Notes under the pieces: generated by a model
What the model saw: only the letters and a program-made list of their open reading frames with translations
The model's database searches: none
Told to the model about the DNA's origin: nothing
Part shown: positions 18,110 to 27,535 of the stretch, piece by piece
Numbering within the stretch: position 1 is the first letter of the stretch
Layout of the letters: each line of letters starts with the position of its first letter
Assembly: GCA_964475955.1 (NCBI GenBank)
Contig: CAYYZY010000013.1
Location: forward strand, 1 to 64,000
DNA: 64,000 bases
Reading direction: 5' to 3'
Source of the DNA: DATKZH01 sp964475955
GTDB taxonomy: Bacteria; Planctomycetota; Planctomycetia; Pirellulales; Thermoguttaceae
Program-made: the position numbers and the translations under genes

Positions 18110-21100
18110 TCAGCGGTTGCGCAGCCGTTGGCCGACCTGGTGGATCCACTCCTCCGACGGGACCCCGTACGGCCGGAATTTTTCGAGCCGGCCCTGGCCG
18201 TCGTCGTAGAGGACGGCGCGGTAGACCCCGAGCCGGGCGGCCGCGGGCGAGTCGATCAGGTTGCTCGAATCGGCGCCGTTCATCTGGAACAGCACGCGCA
18301 TCTCCAGGTCGCGGAGCCCCTGCCGGTCGATCGATCGCATCACGCTGTTGTAGGTGTCGCACCAGACGAGCGCGTGGATGCCGACCTCCGGGCCGTCGCG
18401 CAGGATGCCGGCGAACTGGGCGGCCGGGCTGGGCGGCTTGTCCTCGCCGAACGACGAGAAACCGAAATCGTCTTCCGCCTTGCGCAGGTCGCGGAACCGG
18501 CTCAAGTGGTCGACCAGCAGGTAGAGCGACGGGGCGCTCGCGCCGTCGTTTTCCCGGCGTCGGGCAAGCTCGTCGGCGATCTTCTGCACCGCGGCCGCGG
18601 CGTCGCGCGGGCGCACCACGGTGACCCGGTGCGGCAGGGCCGAAGCGACCAGGGGCCAGAAACCCTGGTTCGGGGCGTCGGACCGCATCCCGTCGAAGAT
18701 GTAGAACTCCGCGGCCGGGGCGCCGCCGGCCCGGTCCGTCGGGCTGTGCTGCGCGGCCAACGCGACGAGCGACGTGCCCAGCACGCCCAGGCCGGCCTCT
18801 TCGCGGTGACCGACCACCAGCAGGTTGCTTCCGCCCTGCCGGAGGAACTGGGCGGCCGCGGGGTCGGTAATGGCGACCGGGGCCCCGACCCACGCCCGGG
18901 CCGAGGGGAGGCTTTCGGGCCAGGCGTCGGCGTCGAGCAGCTCGGCCAGCAGGGGGTTTTCGCGGGGATCGGCCGGCGCGTTGCCCTCGAAGACGATCGG
19001 CCGCGGGAGGTCGACGCCCCGCTCGGCCGCCAACTCGGCGATCTGCTCCAGGTAGGCGTGGCGCTCGCGGTCCGGAAGCCATACGACCTGGAAAGGGTGG
19101 TTCCCCTCGAACAGCCCGTTCGCGTCGTTGTAGATCGCTTCTCCGGGCCGGGTGAGCAGCCGGGCGGCCGTGTTCTCCTCGCTGAGGATCAGGTGGGCGT
19201 CGGCCTCGCTGCACTGAAGCGCGATCCGTACGGCCATCTGGCCGATCGTGCTCCGCGCCAGGGAGTACGCCCCGGCCAGCGTTTGCGAGCCGAGCAGAAC
19301 GTGGATTCCGAACGCCCGGCCCTGGCGCACCAGGCGATCGAGGTAGAGCGCCGCATCCTGGGCGACGCGGTCGTCTTCGACGAACAGCTCCTGGAACTCG
19401 TCGATGATCAGCAGGATGCGGGGCAGCTTCGTTTCGGGGTCGGCCTCGGTCGCCGGTCGGGTGCGGTACGCCGCCAGGTCCTGCACGCCGGCGTCGCGGA
19501 ACAGGTCGCCGCGGCGCCGCAACTCCTCGTCGAGCCGGGCGAGCACGCTGAGACCGAACTCGCGCTCGCTTTCGATGGCGACCACCCGGGCATGGGGCAG
19601 TTGCCCGGTGCCGTACGCCTTGAACTCCACGCCCTTTTTGAAATCGACCAGGTAGAGCTCGACTTCGTCGGGGGCGTAGCGCAGGGCGACGTTGACGATC
19701 AACGCGTGCATCAGGTTCGACTTGCCCGAGCCCGTCTTCCCGGCGACCAGCACGTGGTGCGAGGTGCCGCCGCCCAGCTTCAGGTGCTGGAGTTTTCGGG
19801 CCCCCGCGCGCCCCAACGGCACGTCGAGCCCCTCGCGACCGTCGGCCGCCCAGCGTCGGCCGGCCTCGGGCGCGACGCACGCGTAGGGCACCTCGACGCG
19901 GCCCGCGTCGAGCACCTGGCTCCCCACGGCGCGGACGATCCGGGTGAATCGGTCGGCTTCGGGCAAGTCGTCGAAGACCAGCGGCAGGGGACCGTAGTCG
20001 GCGTGCTGATTCACGAACCGCCCCTCTTGCCAGTTGAGCGAAAGGGCGTGCGGCACCAGGTCAGCTAAGTCGAGCCCGCGCGGCATGGGGAGTCGGCCGT
20101 CGACCGATAAGACCGTGAACACGCCGCAACGGGCCCCGCTGGCGACGATGCTCTTCAGCTTCCCGGCGGCCGTTTCCGTGAAGGCCGTGGGAAAGTCGGC
20201 CACGACCAGCACGCGATACGGCTCGGCCATCTCGCCGGCGAAGTCGTTGTACTTCCGGATGGTGTCGAACTCGTTGCGGAGATAGACCTGGATCACGTTC
20301 TCCATGTGGTCGGTCAGGTCGGCAAGCCGCTGTTCGATGTGGGCCGGGTCGGTCCAGATGCGGCTGCCGACGAGCTTCTCCTCGTAGTCGGCCAAGTGCA
20401 TGAAGGCCGAGAAGCCCTCGCCCAGGCCGACCGGGTCGAGGATCGTGAACCGGACCCGCCCCGGCGGCATCGCGGTGAGCATGCGGAGCATGACGGTCTG
20501 GATCAGCCGGTTGGCCTCCGCGCGCCCCTCGGCGTTCGACTTGAGCAGCAAGAGCGACTGCTCGGGAAACGGCAAAAGCGTGGGCAAGGCGAATTCCGTC
20601 TGCGGGGGGCGCAGCCGCACGTCTTCCGGCACGCCGCCGTCGATTCGCTCCAGGCTCACCTCGTAATGGCCGATGCGGAACGCGGAAGGGGGCTCCGTCG
20701 GGGGCGGGCGGTGCTGCCAATCGGTCGCCTTCCAGTCGGGAAACCAGCGGTCGCAGTCGCGGTGGACTTCCTCGATCGTCGTCCGGAAGCGCTCCACGCC
20801 CGATCGCCACCGGTCGGCCAGCGCGGCAAACGCCTCGAGCTGCCGGCGATCGTCCTCGGCGGCGGTTTCCGCATACCGCTCGGCGGCGCGCCGCCGCTCG
20901 GCCTCCAGACGCTCGTCGAGCTGTCGCAACCGCGCCTCGTGGCCCGCCCGCGCCTGGGCCAGTTCGCGATCGCGGCGCTCGGGAATCTCGGCCAATAGCG
21001 CCGGATATTCCCTCTCGGCCGCTTCCAACTCCTGCTCGTACTGTGCGGAAAGCTCGCCCACGATACGCTCGTATCGGGCGTCGGACTGGTTCACTTCCTG

Positions 21101-22057
21101 TTCGCACCGCGCGGCCTCCCGGCCGATCCGCCGTTCGTATTCGGCCTGGACGGCCTTCCGCGCCCGCTGCTCCACCACCGCGGCGGCGGCCAGCGTCCGC
21201 TTCAGCGCCAGGTACTTGTCGGTCGACTGGCGCCGGGCGACCCGGTACAGCCAGACCGCCAGGGCCGCGTACACGGCCGCCGCCATCCCCGCGCTGAGCG
21301 CGATCCAGGGCCAGCCCTCCCATCCGACGACCACGGCCGTGGGCACCACGAAGACGAGGAAGACCAGCAGGAAATAGCCCAGCGGCTGCGAGCCCTCGAA
21401 CAGGCGGGGGACCGAGAGCTCCTCGATGGCCGCCAGTTGCTGCTTGGCGCGGGCGGTCAGTTGGCAGAGATGGGCGACCGGGCCGCCTTCGCCTTGGCCG
21501 ACGTTCCCCTGCGGTTCGGGATACGGGCGCCACTGCCGGCGCCGACGCAGCAGCCCCCCGGCCTGCCGCCCGACGACGGCCAGCTCGTAGGCCTGCGAGG
21601 CGATCCGCTCTTCCGACTCCTTGCGCGCGGCCAGCGCGCCGGCCTTGGCCGCCTCGAGCACGGCCGAGGCCTCCCATCGCACTTCGTCCCGCCGCTTGGC
21701 CTCGGCCGCCTTGCCCTTCTCGCATCGCTCCACGCTGCTCCGCTTGACCCGGCGGTATTCGGCCTCGACCGCGGCGTATTCCTTCCGACAGCGGTCGAAC
21801 AACTGCTCGCGGAGCCGGGCGTGCTCCGACTCCGCGGCCGCCCGGCCGCGCGCGTGACGTTCGGTCAGCTCCCGCTCCGCCTGCTCGCGCTCTGCGCGGG
21901 CGGTCCGCTCCGAGGTCGCGCGCTCGGAGGCAATCTCGGCTTCGGCCGGCGAACGCTCCTTCACCAGGAGGCACAAGTCGCTCACGAGCCGCGCCATCCG
22001 GTCGGTAGGGACTCGGTCGACGGCGATTGGTTCGACGGACGTCGAGGGTGGCTTCAT
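18110..22057 (-). CDS. FtsK/SpoIIIE (EssC-like) secretion ATPase
   Basis: About 1315 residues. Order: a highly charged coiled coil (about 30-200), two adjacent membrane helices (about 226-270; YFLLVFLVFVVPTAVVVGW), a second coiled coil (285-440), then three ATPase modules. The first (about 480-690) has no P-loop. The second has a full Walker A GKTGSGKS (about 772-779) and Walker B LLIIDEF (about 880), plus VDFKKGVEFKAY and QTLAGAYSL typical of FtsK/SpoIIIE/EccC. The third (about 1060-1315) is degenerate (LLVVGHREEAGLG). It ends a four-gene minus-strand cluster with two WXG100-sized proteins, so it is probably the motor of a type VII-like system. Start uncertain: ATG 22057 or GTG 22117; neither has a good ribosome site. 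Confidence 0.88.
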   Translation of the reverse strand: MKPPSTSVEPIAVDRVPTDRMARLVSDLCLLVKERSPAEAEIASERATSERTARAEREQAERELTERHARGRAAAESEHARLREQLFDRCRKEYAAVEAEYRRVKRSSVERCEKGKAAEAKRRDEVRWEASAVLEAAKAGALAARKESEERIASQAYELAVVGRQAGGLLRRRRQWRPYPEPQGNVGQGEGGPVAHLCQLTARAKQQLAAIEELSVPRLFEGSQPLGYFLLVFLVFVVPTAVVVGWEGWPWIALSAGMAAAVYAALAVWLYRVARRQSTDKYLALKRTLAAAAVVEQRARKAVQAEYERRIGREAARCEQEVNQSDARYERIVGELSAQYEQELEAAEREYPALLAEIPERRDRELAQARAGHEARLRQLDERLEAERRRAAERYAETAAEDDRRQLEAFAALADRWRSGVERFRTTIEEVHRDCDRWFPDWKATDWQHRPPPTEPPSAFRIGHYEVSLERIDGGVPEDVRLRPPQTEFALPTLLPFPEQSLLLLKSNAEGRAEANRLIQTVMLRMLTAMPPGRVRFTILDPVGLGEGFSAFMHLADYEEKLVGSRIWTDPAHIEQRLADLTDHMENVIQVYLRNEFDTIRKYNDFAGEMAEPYRVLVVADFPTAFTETAAGKLKSIVASGARCGVFTVLSVDGRLPMPRGLDLADLVPHALSLNWQEGRFVNQHADYGPLPLVFDDLPEADRFTRIVRAVGSQVLDAGRVEVPYACVAPEAGRRWAADGREGLDVPLGRAGARKLQHLKLGGGTSHHVLVAGKTGSGKSNLMHALIVNVALRYAPDEVELYLVDFKKGVEFKAYGTGQLPHARVVAIESEREFGLSVLARLDEELRRRGDLFRDAGVQDLAAYRTRPATEADPETKLPRILLIIDEFQELFVEDDRVAQDAALYLDRLVRQGRAFGIHVLLGSQTLAGAYSLARSTIGQMAVRIALQCSEADAHLILSEENTAARLLTRPGEAIYNDANGLFEGNHPFQVVWLPDRERHAYLEQIAELAAERGVDLPRPIVFEGNAPADPRENPLLAELLDADAWPESLPSARAWVGAPVAITDPAAAQFLRQGGSNLLVVGHREEAGLGVLGTSLVALAAQHSPTDRAGGAPAAEFYIFDGMRSDAPNQGFWPLVASALPHRVTVVRPRDAAAAVQKIADELARRRENDGASAPSLYLLVDHLSRFRDLRKAEDDFGFSSFGEDKPPSPAAQFAGILRDGPEVGIHALVWCDTYNSVMRSIDRQGLRDLEMRVLFQMNGADSSNLIDSPAAARLGVYRAVLYDDGQGRLEKFRPYGVPSEEWIHQVGQRLRNR

Positions 22058-22180
22058 CGTTCGATCGACTGCATTGCCGGGGGCTGCGAGCGCGCCCCTC
22101 GAAACCGGCGCGGTCACCTGAACAGACGCTCATCGCACGCAAAACTCTGACCGGGGCGAGCGGCTCGCTTCGGTCGCTGC

Positions 22181-22408
22181 TCACCGATCGCCGCAATCCC
22201 GCTCCGCTTTGGCAAGCACTTCCGCCAGGCGCTGGATGGCGGCCAGGGCTCGGCGCGTGATTGGTTCGAGCGGCTCCAAACGCTCCTTCTGGAACCGGCG
22301 GCTCGTGGGGTCGTCCCAGCGGGTCGCCGTCTCGGCCCAAGCGGCCCGGAGCGTATCGAACGAATCGGCCAGTTGCGCGGAGCCGCCTCGGAGGTCGCCC
22401 AGCATCAT
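22181..22408 (-). CDS. Small W-x-D protein of the type VII-like cluster
   Basis: A 75-residue all-helical protein beginning MMLGDLRGGS; AGGAGGGGGG lies upstream of the start. The centre holds a W-x-D turn (W31-D-D) followed by SRRF, then LEPLEP and a second helix, LAAIQRLAEVLAKAERD. This is the helix-turn-helix plan of WXG100 proteins with Asp in place of Gly. The pattern W-D-D-x-x-S-x-x-F with E-x-L-x-P-L is one I associate with small proteins next to FtsK/SpoIIIE genes. It lies between the coiled-coil gene (134 bp away) and the ATPase gene (123 bp away). Probably a substrate, chaperone or component of the system; function inferred from context only. Confidence 0.75.
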   Translation of the reverse strand: MMLGDLRGGSAQLADSFDTLRAAWAETATRWDDPTSRRFQKERLEPLEPITRRALAAIQRLAEVLAKAERDCGDR

Positions 22409-22542
22409 GACGAGCCCCCCTCCTGCGAACCCGGTCCGCAGTCACGGGAAACGTCGCCGCCGTCGCTTGCTTCGGCGCCCTGCCCCGGCGGGCCGGGCGA
22501 CCCTTCCTTTTCCCTCATTCCGGTGCCCTCCTCCCTTTCCCC

Positions 22543-23130
22543 TTACTCTTCCTCGTCCTCTTCCTCTTCGCCGCTGTGTGCCGATCGGGCCGATGGCTCG
22601 TCGGTCCAGGGAAGCCGCCTCATGGCCTCGGTCGCCTGGCTCGAAGAGGGGGCCGCCACGTACTCTTCCAGCGTTCGGCGGATTCGGTCGAGCAGCCCGA
22701 GGGTCCGGGCCGCATCGGTTTCCAGCCATTGGGTCAACTCGCCGACCCCGCCTTGGTACTCGAAGACCGCGCGGGTGATGGCCTCCGACCAGCGGCGCAC
22801 CGCCTCGATCTTCTCGCGGCAGACCTGCTCGCGCCGCTTGGCGCGCTCCACCGCCCGTTTCTCCTCGATGCACGCGGGGTGGTGATCGCCGATCTTCTTG
22901 AAGGTCAGGCATCGTTGGAGGTTGATCTTGGCCTCCTGGAGTTGCCGGTCGCTGCGCCGCAATTCGTGTTTCCAGTAGTGCCTCTGATCGTGCTCGATCC
23001 ACTGCACGGCCCGATGGATCTGCTGGTCGAGGCTTTCCAGCACCGCGGAGGCGTCGTGCTGGAACGAGCGCAGTGCGGCGGCGAAGTCGTCGACCGCGTC
23101 GAGAGAAGTGACGTTTGCGCGCTGGCCCAT
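22543..23130 (-). CDS. Coiled-coil protein of the type VII-like cluster
   Basis: A 195-residue, almost entirely helical and highly charged protein (MGQRANVTSL start, AAAGGGGCG upstream). Heptad-like stretches run through about 10-160, with a Cys-containing middle (CLTFKK, HHPACIEEKRAVERAKRREQVC). The C-terminus is a strongly acidic tail of Glu and Asp. It starts nine bases after the stop of the WXG100-like gene, so the two are surely one transcript. No enzyme motif or membrane helix is visible. By analogy with other ESX-like loci it may be a longer partner or substrate that pairs with the small helical protein; this is inference. Confidence 0.72.
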   Translation of the reverse strand: MGQRANVTSLDAVDDFAAALRSFQHDASAVLESLDQQIHRAVQWIEHDQRHYWKHELRRSDRQLQEAKINLQRCLTFKKIGDHHPACIEEKRAVERAKRREQVCREKIEAVRRWSEAITRAVFEYQGGVGELTQWLETDAARTLGLLDRIRRTLEEYVAAPSSSQATEAMRRLPWTDEPSARSAHSGEEEEDEEE

Positions 23131-23139
23131 CGCGCCCCT

Positions 23140-23412
23140 TTACCGCTGCTGGAGATACTGCTCGATAATCTCCGCCTTCCGGAGCAGGTAGGGGATGTGC
23201 TCCTCGGTCACCTCGATGAACCGCGAGATGACCTTCATGTGGATCTCGAACTCCTCGGCGAACTTCTGGTGCTCCTGGTCGCGCCACGTCTTGCCGAGGG
23301 CGCCCAACTGCGTCCCCAGGACGGTGATCCGTTCCTGCATTTCGACGTTGAACTTGCGCAGGCTGCGGGCGAAGCGCCGAAGCTCCTCGGGATCGACAAT
23401 CGCTTGGGGCAT
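23140..23412 (-). CDS. WXG100-like protein (W-x-D variant)
   Basis: A 90-residue helical hairpin protein, the standard WXG100 length. The first helix contains EELRRFARSLRKFN, the turn is TWRDQEHQKF with Trp43 in the usual central place but Asp instead of Gly at 45, and the second helix runs to the C-terminus (EEHIPYLLRKAEIIEQYLQQR). The ATG at 23412 is preceded by GAGG; the longer frame upstream is not protein-like. It is the first gene of the cluster, ahead of the coiled-coil gene by nine bases. WXG100 proteins form dimers and are exported by FtsK/SpoIIIE-type ATPases; here that ATPase is encoded three genes downstream. Confidence 0.83.
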   Translation of the reverse strand: MPQAIVDPEELRRFARSLRKFNVEMQERITVLGTQLGALGKTWRDQEHQKFAEEFEIHMKVISRFIEVTEEHIPYLLRKAEIIEQYLQQR

Positions 23413-23517
23413 GGCAGACCTCGGACCGTTCCTGGCACCGCGTGGGCCGTCGGATCGGAGTCGCCGCGACGGCCGCCACTCTCCAGCATACCAGACGCGA
23501 GCATTCTTGACAGATGC

Positions 23518-23572
23518 CACCCCCTCCCCTGGGGGGTGGAATCGGAAGCGTAAGCCCTGATTCGAGGCAGAG
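23518..23572 (-). repeat. Partial, inverted copy of the dispersed repeat
   Basis: The minus strand reads atcagggcttacgcttccg followed by a C-rich/G-rich stem (ccacccccca with ggggaggggg). This matches about 155-200 of the long repeat at the window start. Only this ~50-bp part is recognisable. The rest of the 23413-23923 intergenic region has no gene. Confidence 0.55.
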
Positions 23573-23780
23573 TCAGCCCGGCTGGCGGTGAGGCGCCGGC
23601 CATCTCATGCAGGATGGCCCTCAGGAACCCCCGTCCGGCGATTGCAGCAACGGGGCGCGTGCAGGCCGAATTGGGTGGCCGCGGCCTGGGAATCGGTTAT
23701 CCTGGAGTAGACCTCGGGGCCCGCCCGAGCGACGTGGGCCACGCTGAGGATCGCGCGAGAGGCAACGGTCGGCCCATGGC

Positions 23781-23827
23781 CGTCGAGCACGTTTGCAGCG
23801 TGCCCGGCACGATGGGATCGCGCCCCC
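23781..23827. repeat. Degenerate GTGGGGCACG-type palindrome
   Basis: cgagcacgtttgcagcgtgc followed by ccggcacgatgggatcgcgc is a diverged copy of the palindrome at 16451-16498 and 59583-59637. Confidence 0.5.
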
Positions 23828-23923
23828 TTGCGGCTCTCTCGATCCTGGGCGGGCCACCCCAATGCATCCGCCACGCCGTCCGGAGGACGTTCCGGATGGC
23901 CCCGCCGAAGGAAAGCACCCCCC

Positions 23924-26900
23924 ATGACCGCGCAGCACTCCCGATTCGCTTCCGTCACGATCTCCACGCTTCTGGCCCTGGCGTGCCTGGCTTGGCTTGC
24001 ATCCGGGTCGCCGGGCCAAGCGGCGCCCGAGGTGCCCACACAGGGCGACGCCGAAGCGATGGTTCTCTACGTCTCGACCTCGGGCGACGACGCGTGGTCG
24101 GGCCGGCTCGACGAGCCCAACGCCGACGGCACGGACGGCCCGCTGGCCTCCGTTCGGCGGGCGCGCGACGTCATTCGCGAAGCCAAGGCGGCGCCGGGCG
24201 GGCTGACCGGGCCGGTCACCGTCGTGCTTCGCGGCGGCGTGTATCGGCAGGACGAGCCGATCGTCTTCACGGCCGCGGACTCCGGAACCGAGCAATGCCC
24301 GATCCGCTACCAGGCCCACCCGGGCGAGAAGCCGGTCATCAGCGGCGGCCTTGCGATCCGGGGCTGGCAAGCCGACGACAGCCGGCAGAGCCGGACCCGC
24401 TGCGACGGGAAGCTGTGGCGGGCCCCGGTTCCGTCGGCCGAGACGGGCGAGCCGTGGCGATTCAACCAGTTGTTCGTCGACGGCGGGCGCCGCACGCGGG
24501 CCCGGGTGCCCAACAAGGGCTCGTTCCTGCGCACCGACGGCCCCCTCTCCAAAGGCAACGCCCGGGGGTTCTACTTCCACGAAGGCGACGTGAAACCGTG
24601 GGATCGGCTGCGGGAAGTGATCTTCGTCGTCTATCACTCCTGGGAGACGTCGATCCATCACGTCCGCTTCGTCGACACCGAGGCCTGCGTGGTCGAGCTC
24701 CACGAGCCCGCACCTTGGCCCATGGGCCGGTGGGAGCGGCAGCAGCGGTATTACGTCGAAAACGTGTTCGAGGGGCTCGACGAGCCGGGGGAGTGGTACC
24801 TGGATCGCGATTCGGGCACGGTCTACTACTATCCTTTGCCCGGCGAGGAGATGACGGAGGTCGAGGTGGTCGCGCCGGCGGTCACGTCGACGTTGGTGAG
24901 CTTCGAGGGGGACGCGTCCGAAGGCGAAGTCATCGAGCACCTCCACTTCCGCGGCATTTCGTTCATGCACTCCAACGCGGGCCTGCGACGGCTGCGGAAT
25001 CCGGGCCAGGGCGAGATCTACCAGCCCGGGCTGATCATGGCCACCGGGCTGCGCCACACGAGCTTCGAGGACTGCACGATCGCCCAAACGGGCGCCCACG
25101 GGATTTGGCTGGCCGCCGGGTGTGAAGACGATCTCGTTCGGCGGTGCCACATCCACGATTTGGGCGGCGGCGGCGTGTACATCGGCGGCGGTTGGGGGCG
25201 GCACGAAAAGGCCCCGACGCAGCGCATCACGGTGGACAACAACTTCATCCACGATGGTTCGCACCTGTTCCACGGCGCCCATGGCGTCTGGATCGGCCGG
25301 AGCTCCTACAACACGGTCACGCACAACGAGATTTCCAACTTCGATTACTCGGGCGTCTCCTGCGGCTGGTCGTGGGGTTTCCAGCCGAGCTCCGCCCATC
25401 ACAACACGTTGGACTACAACCACATCCATCACCTGGGCAACGGAGACGGGCTGGGCGACATGGGGGGCATCTACACGCTGGGCATCTCTCCGGGAACCAC
25501 GGAGCGTTACAACCACATCCACCACGTGTACAACTACGCCCACGTGTCGCACGGGTCGGGCGTGTATCCCGACGAAGGCAGCTCGGAGATCGTGATCGAG
25601 AACAACGTCGTTCACCACGTGAGGACCTGCCCGCTGTTCCAGCACTACGGCAAGGACAACCTCGTGCGAAACAACGTCTTCGCTTTCGGGGACAAGGCCC
25701 AGCTTCAGCGATGCCGGGAAGACAAGCCGTGCCACTACGCGGCCGAGGGCAATATCGTGCTCGGCGAAGTTCCCGAGATGCTCGGCGGCGTGTGGAACAA
25801 CGGCGACTGGAAGCTGGCGAGAAACGTCTACTGGTGCACCGACGGCGAGCCGAACTTCGCCGGCATGGATTTCGCGGCCTGGCAGGCGAAGGGCAACGAC
25901 GCCGGCTCGATCGTCGCCGATCCCCTGTTCGTCGACGCCGCGGGCGGCGACTTCCGGCTGCGGCCCGAGTCGCCCGCCCTGAAGCTCGGCTTCGAGCCCA
26001 TCGATCTCAGCAGCACCGGCCTCTACGGCGACGCGGACTGGGTCGATCTACCCAAGCAGTACGAGAATCGGCCGCGCAACGAGGTCCCCGCGCCGGTCGA
26101 GCCGCCTTTTGTCGTCAACTTCGACTTCGAGGCCGACGAGCCGGGCACCGAGCCCCTGGAGGGGCGGGTCGTCCGGGGCGACGAGCAGACCTCGCTCGCC
26201 GTCTCGGACGACACGGCGGCGGCCGGCGGTCAGAGCCTCAAGTTCGTCGACGCCCCGGGGCAGAAGCACGGATACGTGCCGCACCTCTATTACTATCCCT
26301 CCTACACCGAGGGGGAAGTGCAGCTCTCCTGGGACATGCTGAACAGCCGGGACGCCCCGGCCGACTTCTACGTTGAGGTCCGGCAGTGGGACTCCAGCCC
26401 CTACCTGGTCGGCCCCACGGTCTCCGTGAAGCCCGACGGCCGAGTCACCGCCGGAGGGCGGCCGGTGGCCACGATTCCCTTGGGCGAGTGGGTGCACGTC
26501 GACGTCCGCATGGAGCTGGGCGAGGGCAAGCCGAAGACGTACCGGCTCACGCTCAGCGTGCCCGACCGCCAGCCGATCACCGCCGAGATTCCTTACGGGA
26601 GCGAGGCGTTCGAGCGGATCACCTGGCTTGGCATCTCCAGCAACAGCGACGCGGCGACCGTCTTCTACATCGACAACCTGAAGCTCGGCACGGCCGAACA
26701 GCTCGCCAGCCCACCCAAACGGCGGCGCAAGCCCAGGGATCGGCGCGCGAGGCCATCGCGCCGTGAGCCGGCCAACGATCAGATGCTCATGGGCCACTGG
26801 CGGTTCGATGAGGCCGTCGGTTACGTGGCCGAGGACAGCTCCGGCTACGCGAACGACGGCGACGTCTGGGCGACGTGGGCCAAGGGCGCGTTCGGCGGCG

Positions 26901-27457
26901 CCGTCTACTGCGACGACACCTACAGCCACGTCGCCGTTCCCGACGACCCGACCCTCCAGTTCGGCACGTCGGACTTCTCGATCGCGCTTTGGATCTGCCC
27001 GACCATGCTGGAGATCGACTCCAACGATCGGCGCCGCCGCTTCATGAGCAAGGACGATTATCCGCGCACCTGGTGGAACCTCAACCTCACGACCGAGGGC
27101 AAACCGTTTCTCGAGATGGTCGATGCGAACCGCACGGGCTGCGCCAATCGGCCCGCCGGCACGATCGCGGAGAACGCCTGGACGCATCTCGCGGTGGTGG
27201 TCGACCGGGCCAACGCGAAAACGAGGTACTACTTCAACGGCGAGCTCGACAGCGTCCAAGATATCCCGCCGAGGTTCACCGGCGCGCTCGACGTGGAAGG
27301 CGGCGAGCTTTCCATCGGCTCCTCGTGGCAGCCGTTCGTCGGTCTCTTGGACGAGGTCAGGATCTACCGGCGGGTCCTGACCGAAGACGAGATCCGAGCC
27401 GATTACGTGAAAGAGAAAGGCAACCGCACCAGCACGGCGTACCGACTCGTTGAGTAA
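23924..27457 (+). CDS. Large secreted right-handed beta-helix protein with LamG-like end
   Basis: A 1177-residue exported protein. The ATG at 23924 (GAAGGAAAG upstream) gives a signal peptide ending at about SGSPGQAA. YVSTSGDDAWSG then starts a right-handed parallel beta-helix that extends to about residue 690, with repeated Asn/His-rich turns (NNFIHDG, YNHIHHLGNGDG, ENNVVHH). A beta-sandwich at about 725-925 (VNFDFEADEPG ... FYIDNLKLG) and a LamG/concanavalin-like domain at about 955-1165 (MGHWRFDE, ... GLLDEVRIYRRVL) follow; both are probably carbohydrate-binding. The fold suggests a polysaccharide lyase or glycosidase, but catalytic residues cannot be named from sequence alone. Confidence 0.83.
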   Translation: MTAQHSRFASVTISTLLALACLAWLASGSPGQAAPEVPTQGDAEAMVLYVSTSGDDAWSGRLDEPNADGTDGPLASVRRARDVIREAKAAPGGLTGPVTVVLRGGVYRQDEPIVFTAADSGTEQCPIRYQAHPGEKPVISGGLAIRGWQADDSRQSRTRCDGKLWRAPVPSAETGEPWRFNQLFVDGGRRTRARVPNKGSFLRTDGPLSKGNARGFYFHEGDVKPWDRLREVIFVVYHSWETSIHHVRFVDTEACVVELHEPAPWPMGRWERQQRYYVENVFEGLDEPGEWYLDRDSGTVYYYPLPGEEMTEVEVVAPAVTSTLVSFEGDASEGEVIEHLHFRGISFMHSNAGLRRLRNPGQGEIYQPGLIMATGLRHTSFEDCTIAQTGAHGIWLAAGCEDDLVRRCHIHDLGGGGVYIGGGWGRHEKAPTQRITVDNNFIHDGSHLFHGAHGVWIGRSSYNTVTHNEISNFDYSGVSCGWSWGFQPSSAHHNTLDYNHIHHLGNGDGLGDMGGIYTLGISPGTTERYNHIHHVYNYAHVSHGSGVYPDEGSSEIVIENNVVHHVRTCPLFQHYGKDNLVRNNVFAFGDKAQLQRCREDKPCHYAAEGNIVLGEVPEMLGGVWNNGDWKLARNVYWCTDGEPNFAGMDFAAWQAKGNDAGSIVADPLFVDAAGGDFRLRPESPALKLGFEPIDLSSTGLYGDADWVDLPKQYENRPRNEVPAPVEPPFVVNFDFEADEPGTEPLEGRVVRGDEQTSLAVSDDTAAAGGQSLKFVDAPGQKHGYVPHLYYYPSYTEGEVQLSWDMLNSRDAPADFYVEVRQWDSSPYLVGPTVSVKPDGRVTAGGRPVATIPLGEWVHVDVRMELGEGKPKTYRLTLSVPDRQPITAEIPYGSEAFERITWLGISSNSDAATVFYIDNLKLGTAEQLASPPKRRRKPRDRRARPSRREPANDQMLMGHWRFDEAVGYVAEDSSGYANDGDVWATWAKGAFGGAVYCDDTYSHVAVPDDPTLQFGTSDFSIALWICPTMLEIDSNDRRRRFMSKDDYPRTWWNLNLTTEGKPFLEMVDANRTGCANRPAGTIAENAWTHLAVVVDRANAKTRYYFNGELDSVQDIPPRFTGALDVEGGELSIGSSWQPFVGLLDEVRIYRRVLTEDEIRADYVKEKGNRTSTAYRLVE

Positions 27458-27535
27458 CCTGCGTGCTTGCGCGCGTTGCGGCGCCTCTCGCCGTCGGTTA
27501 CGCTCCGAATGTTGGTGCGCGATTGCGCGACACAA

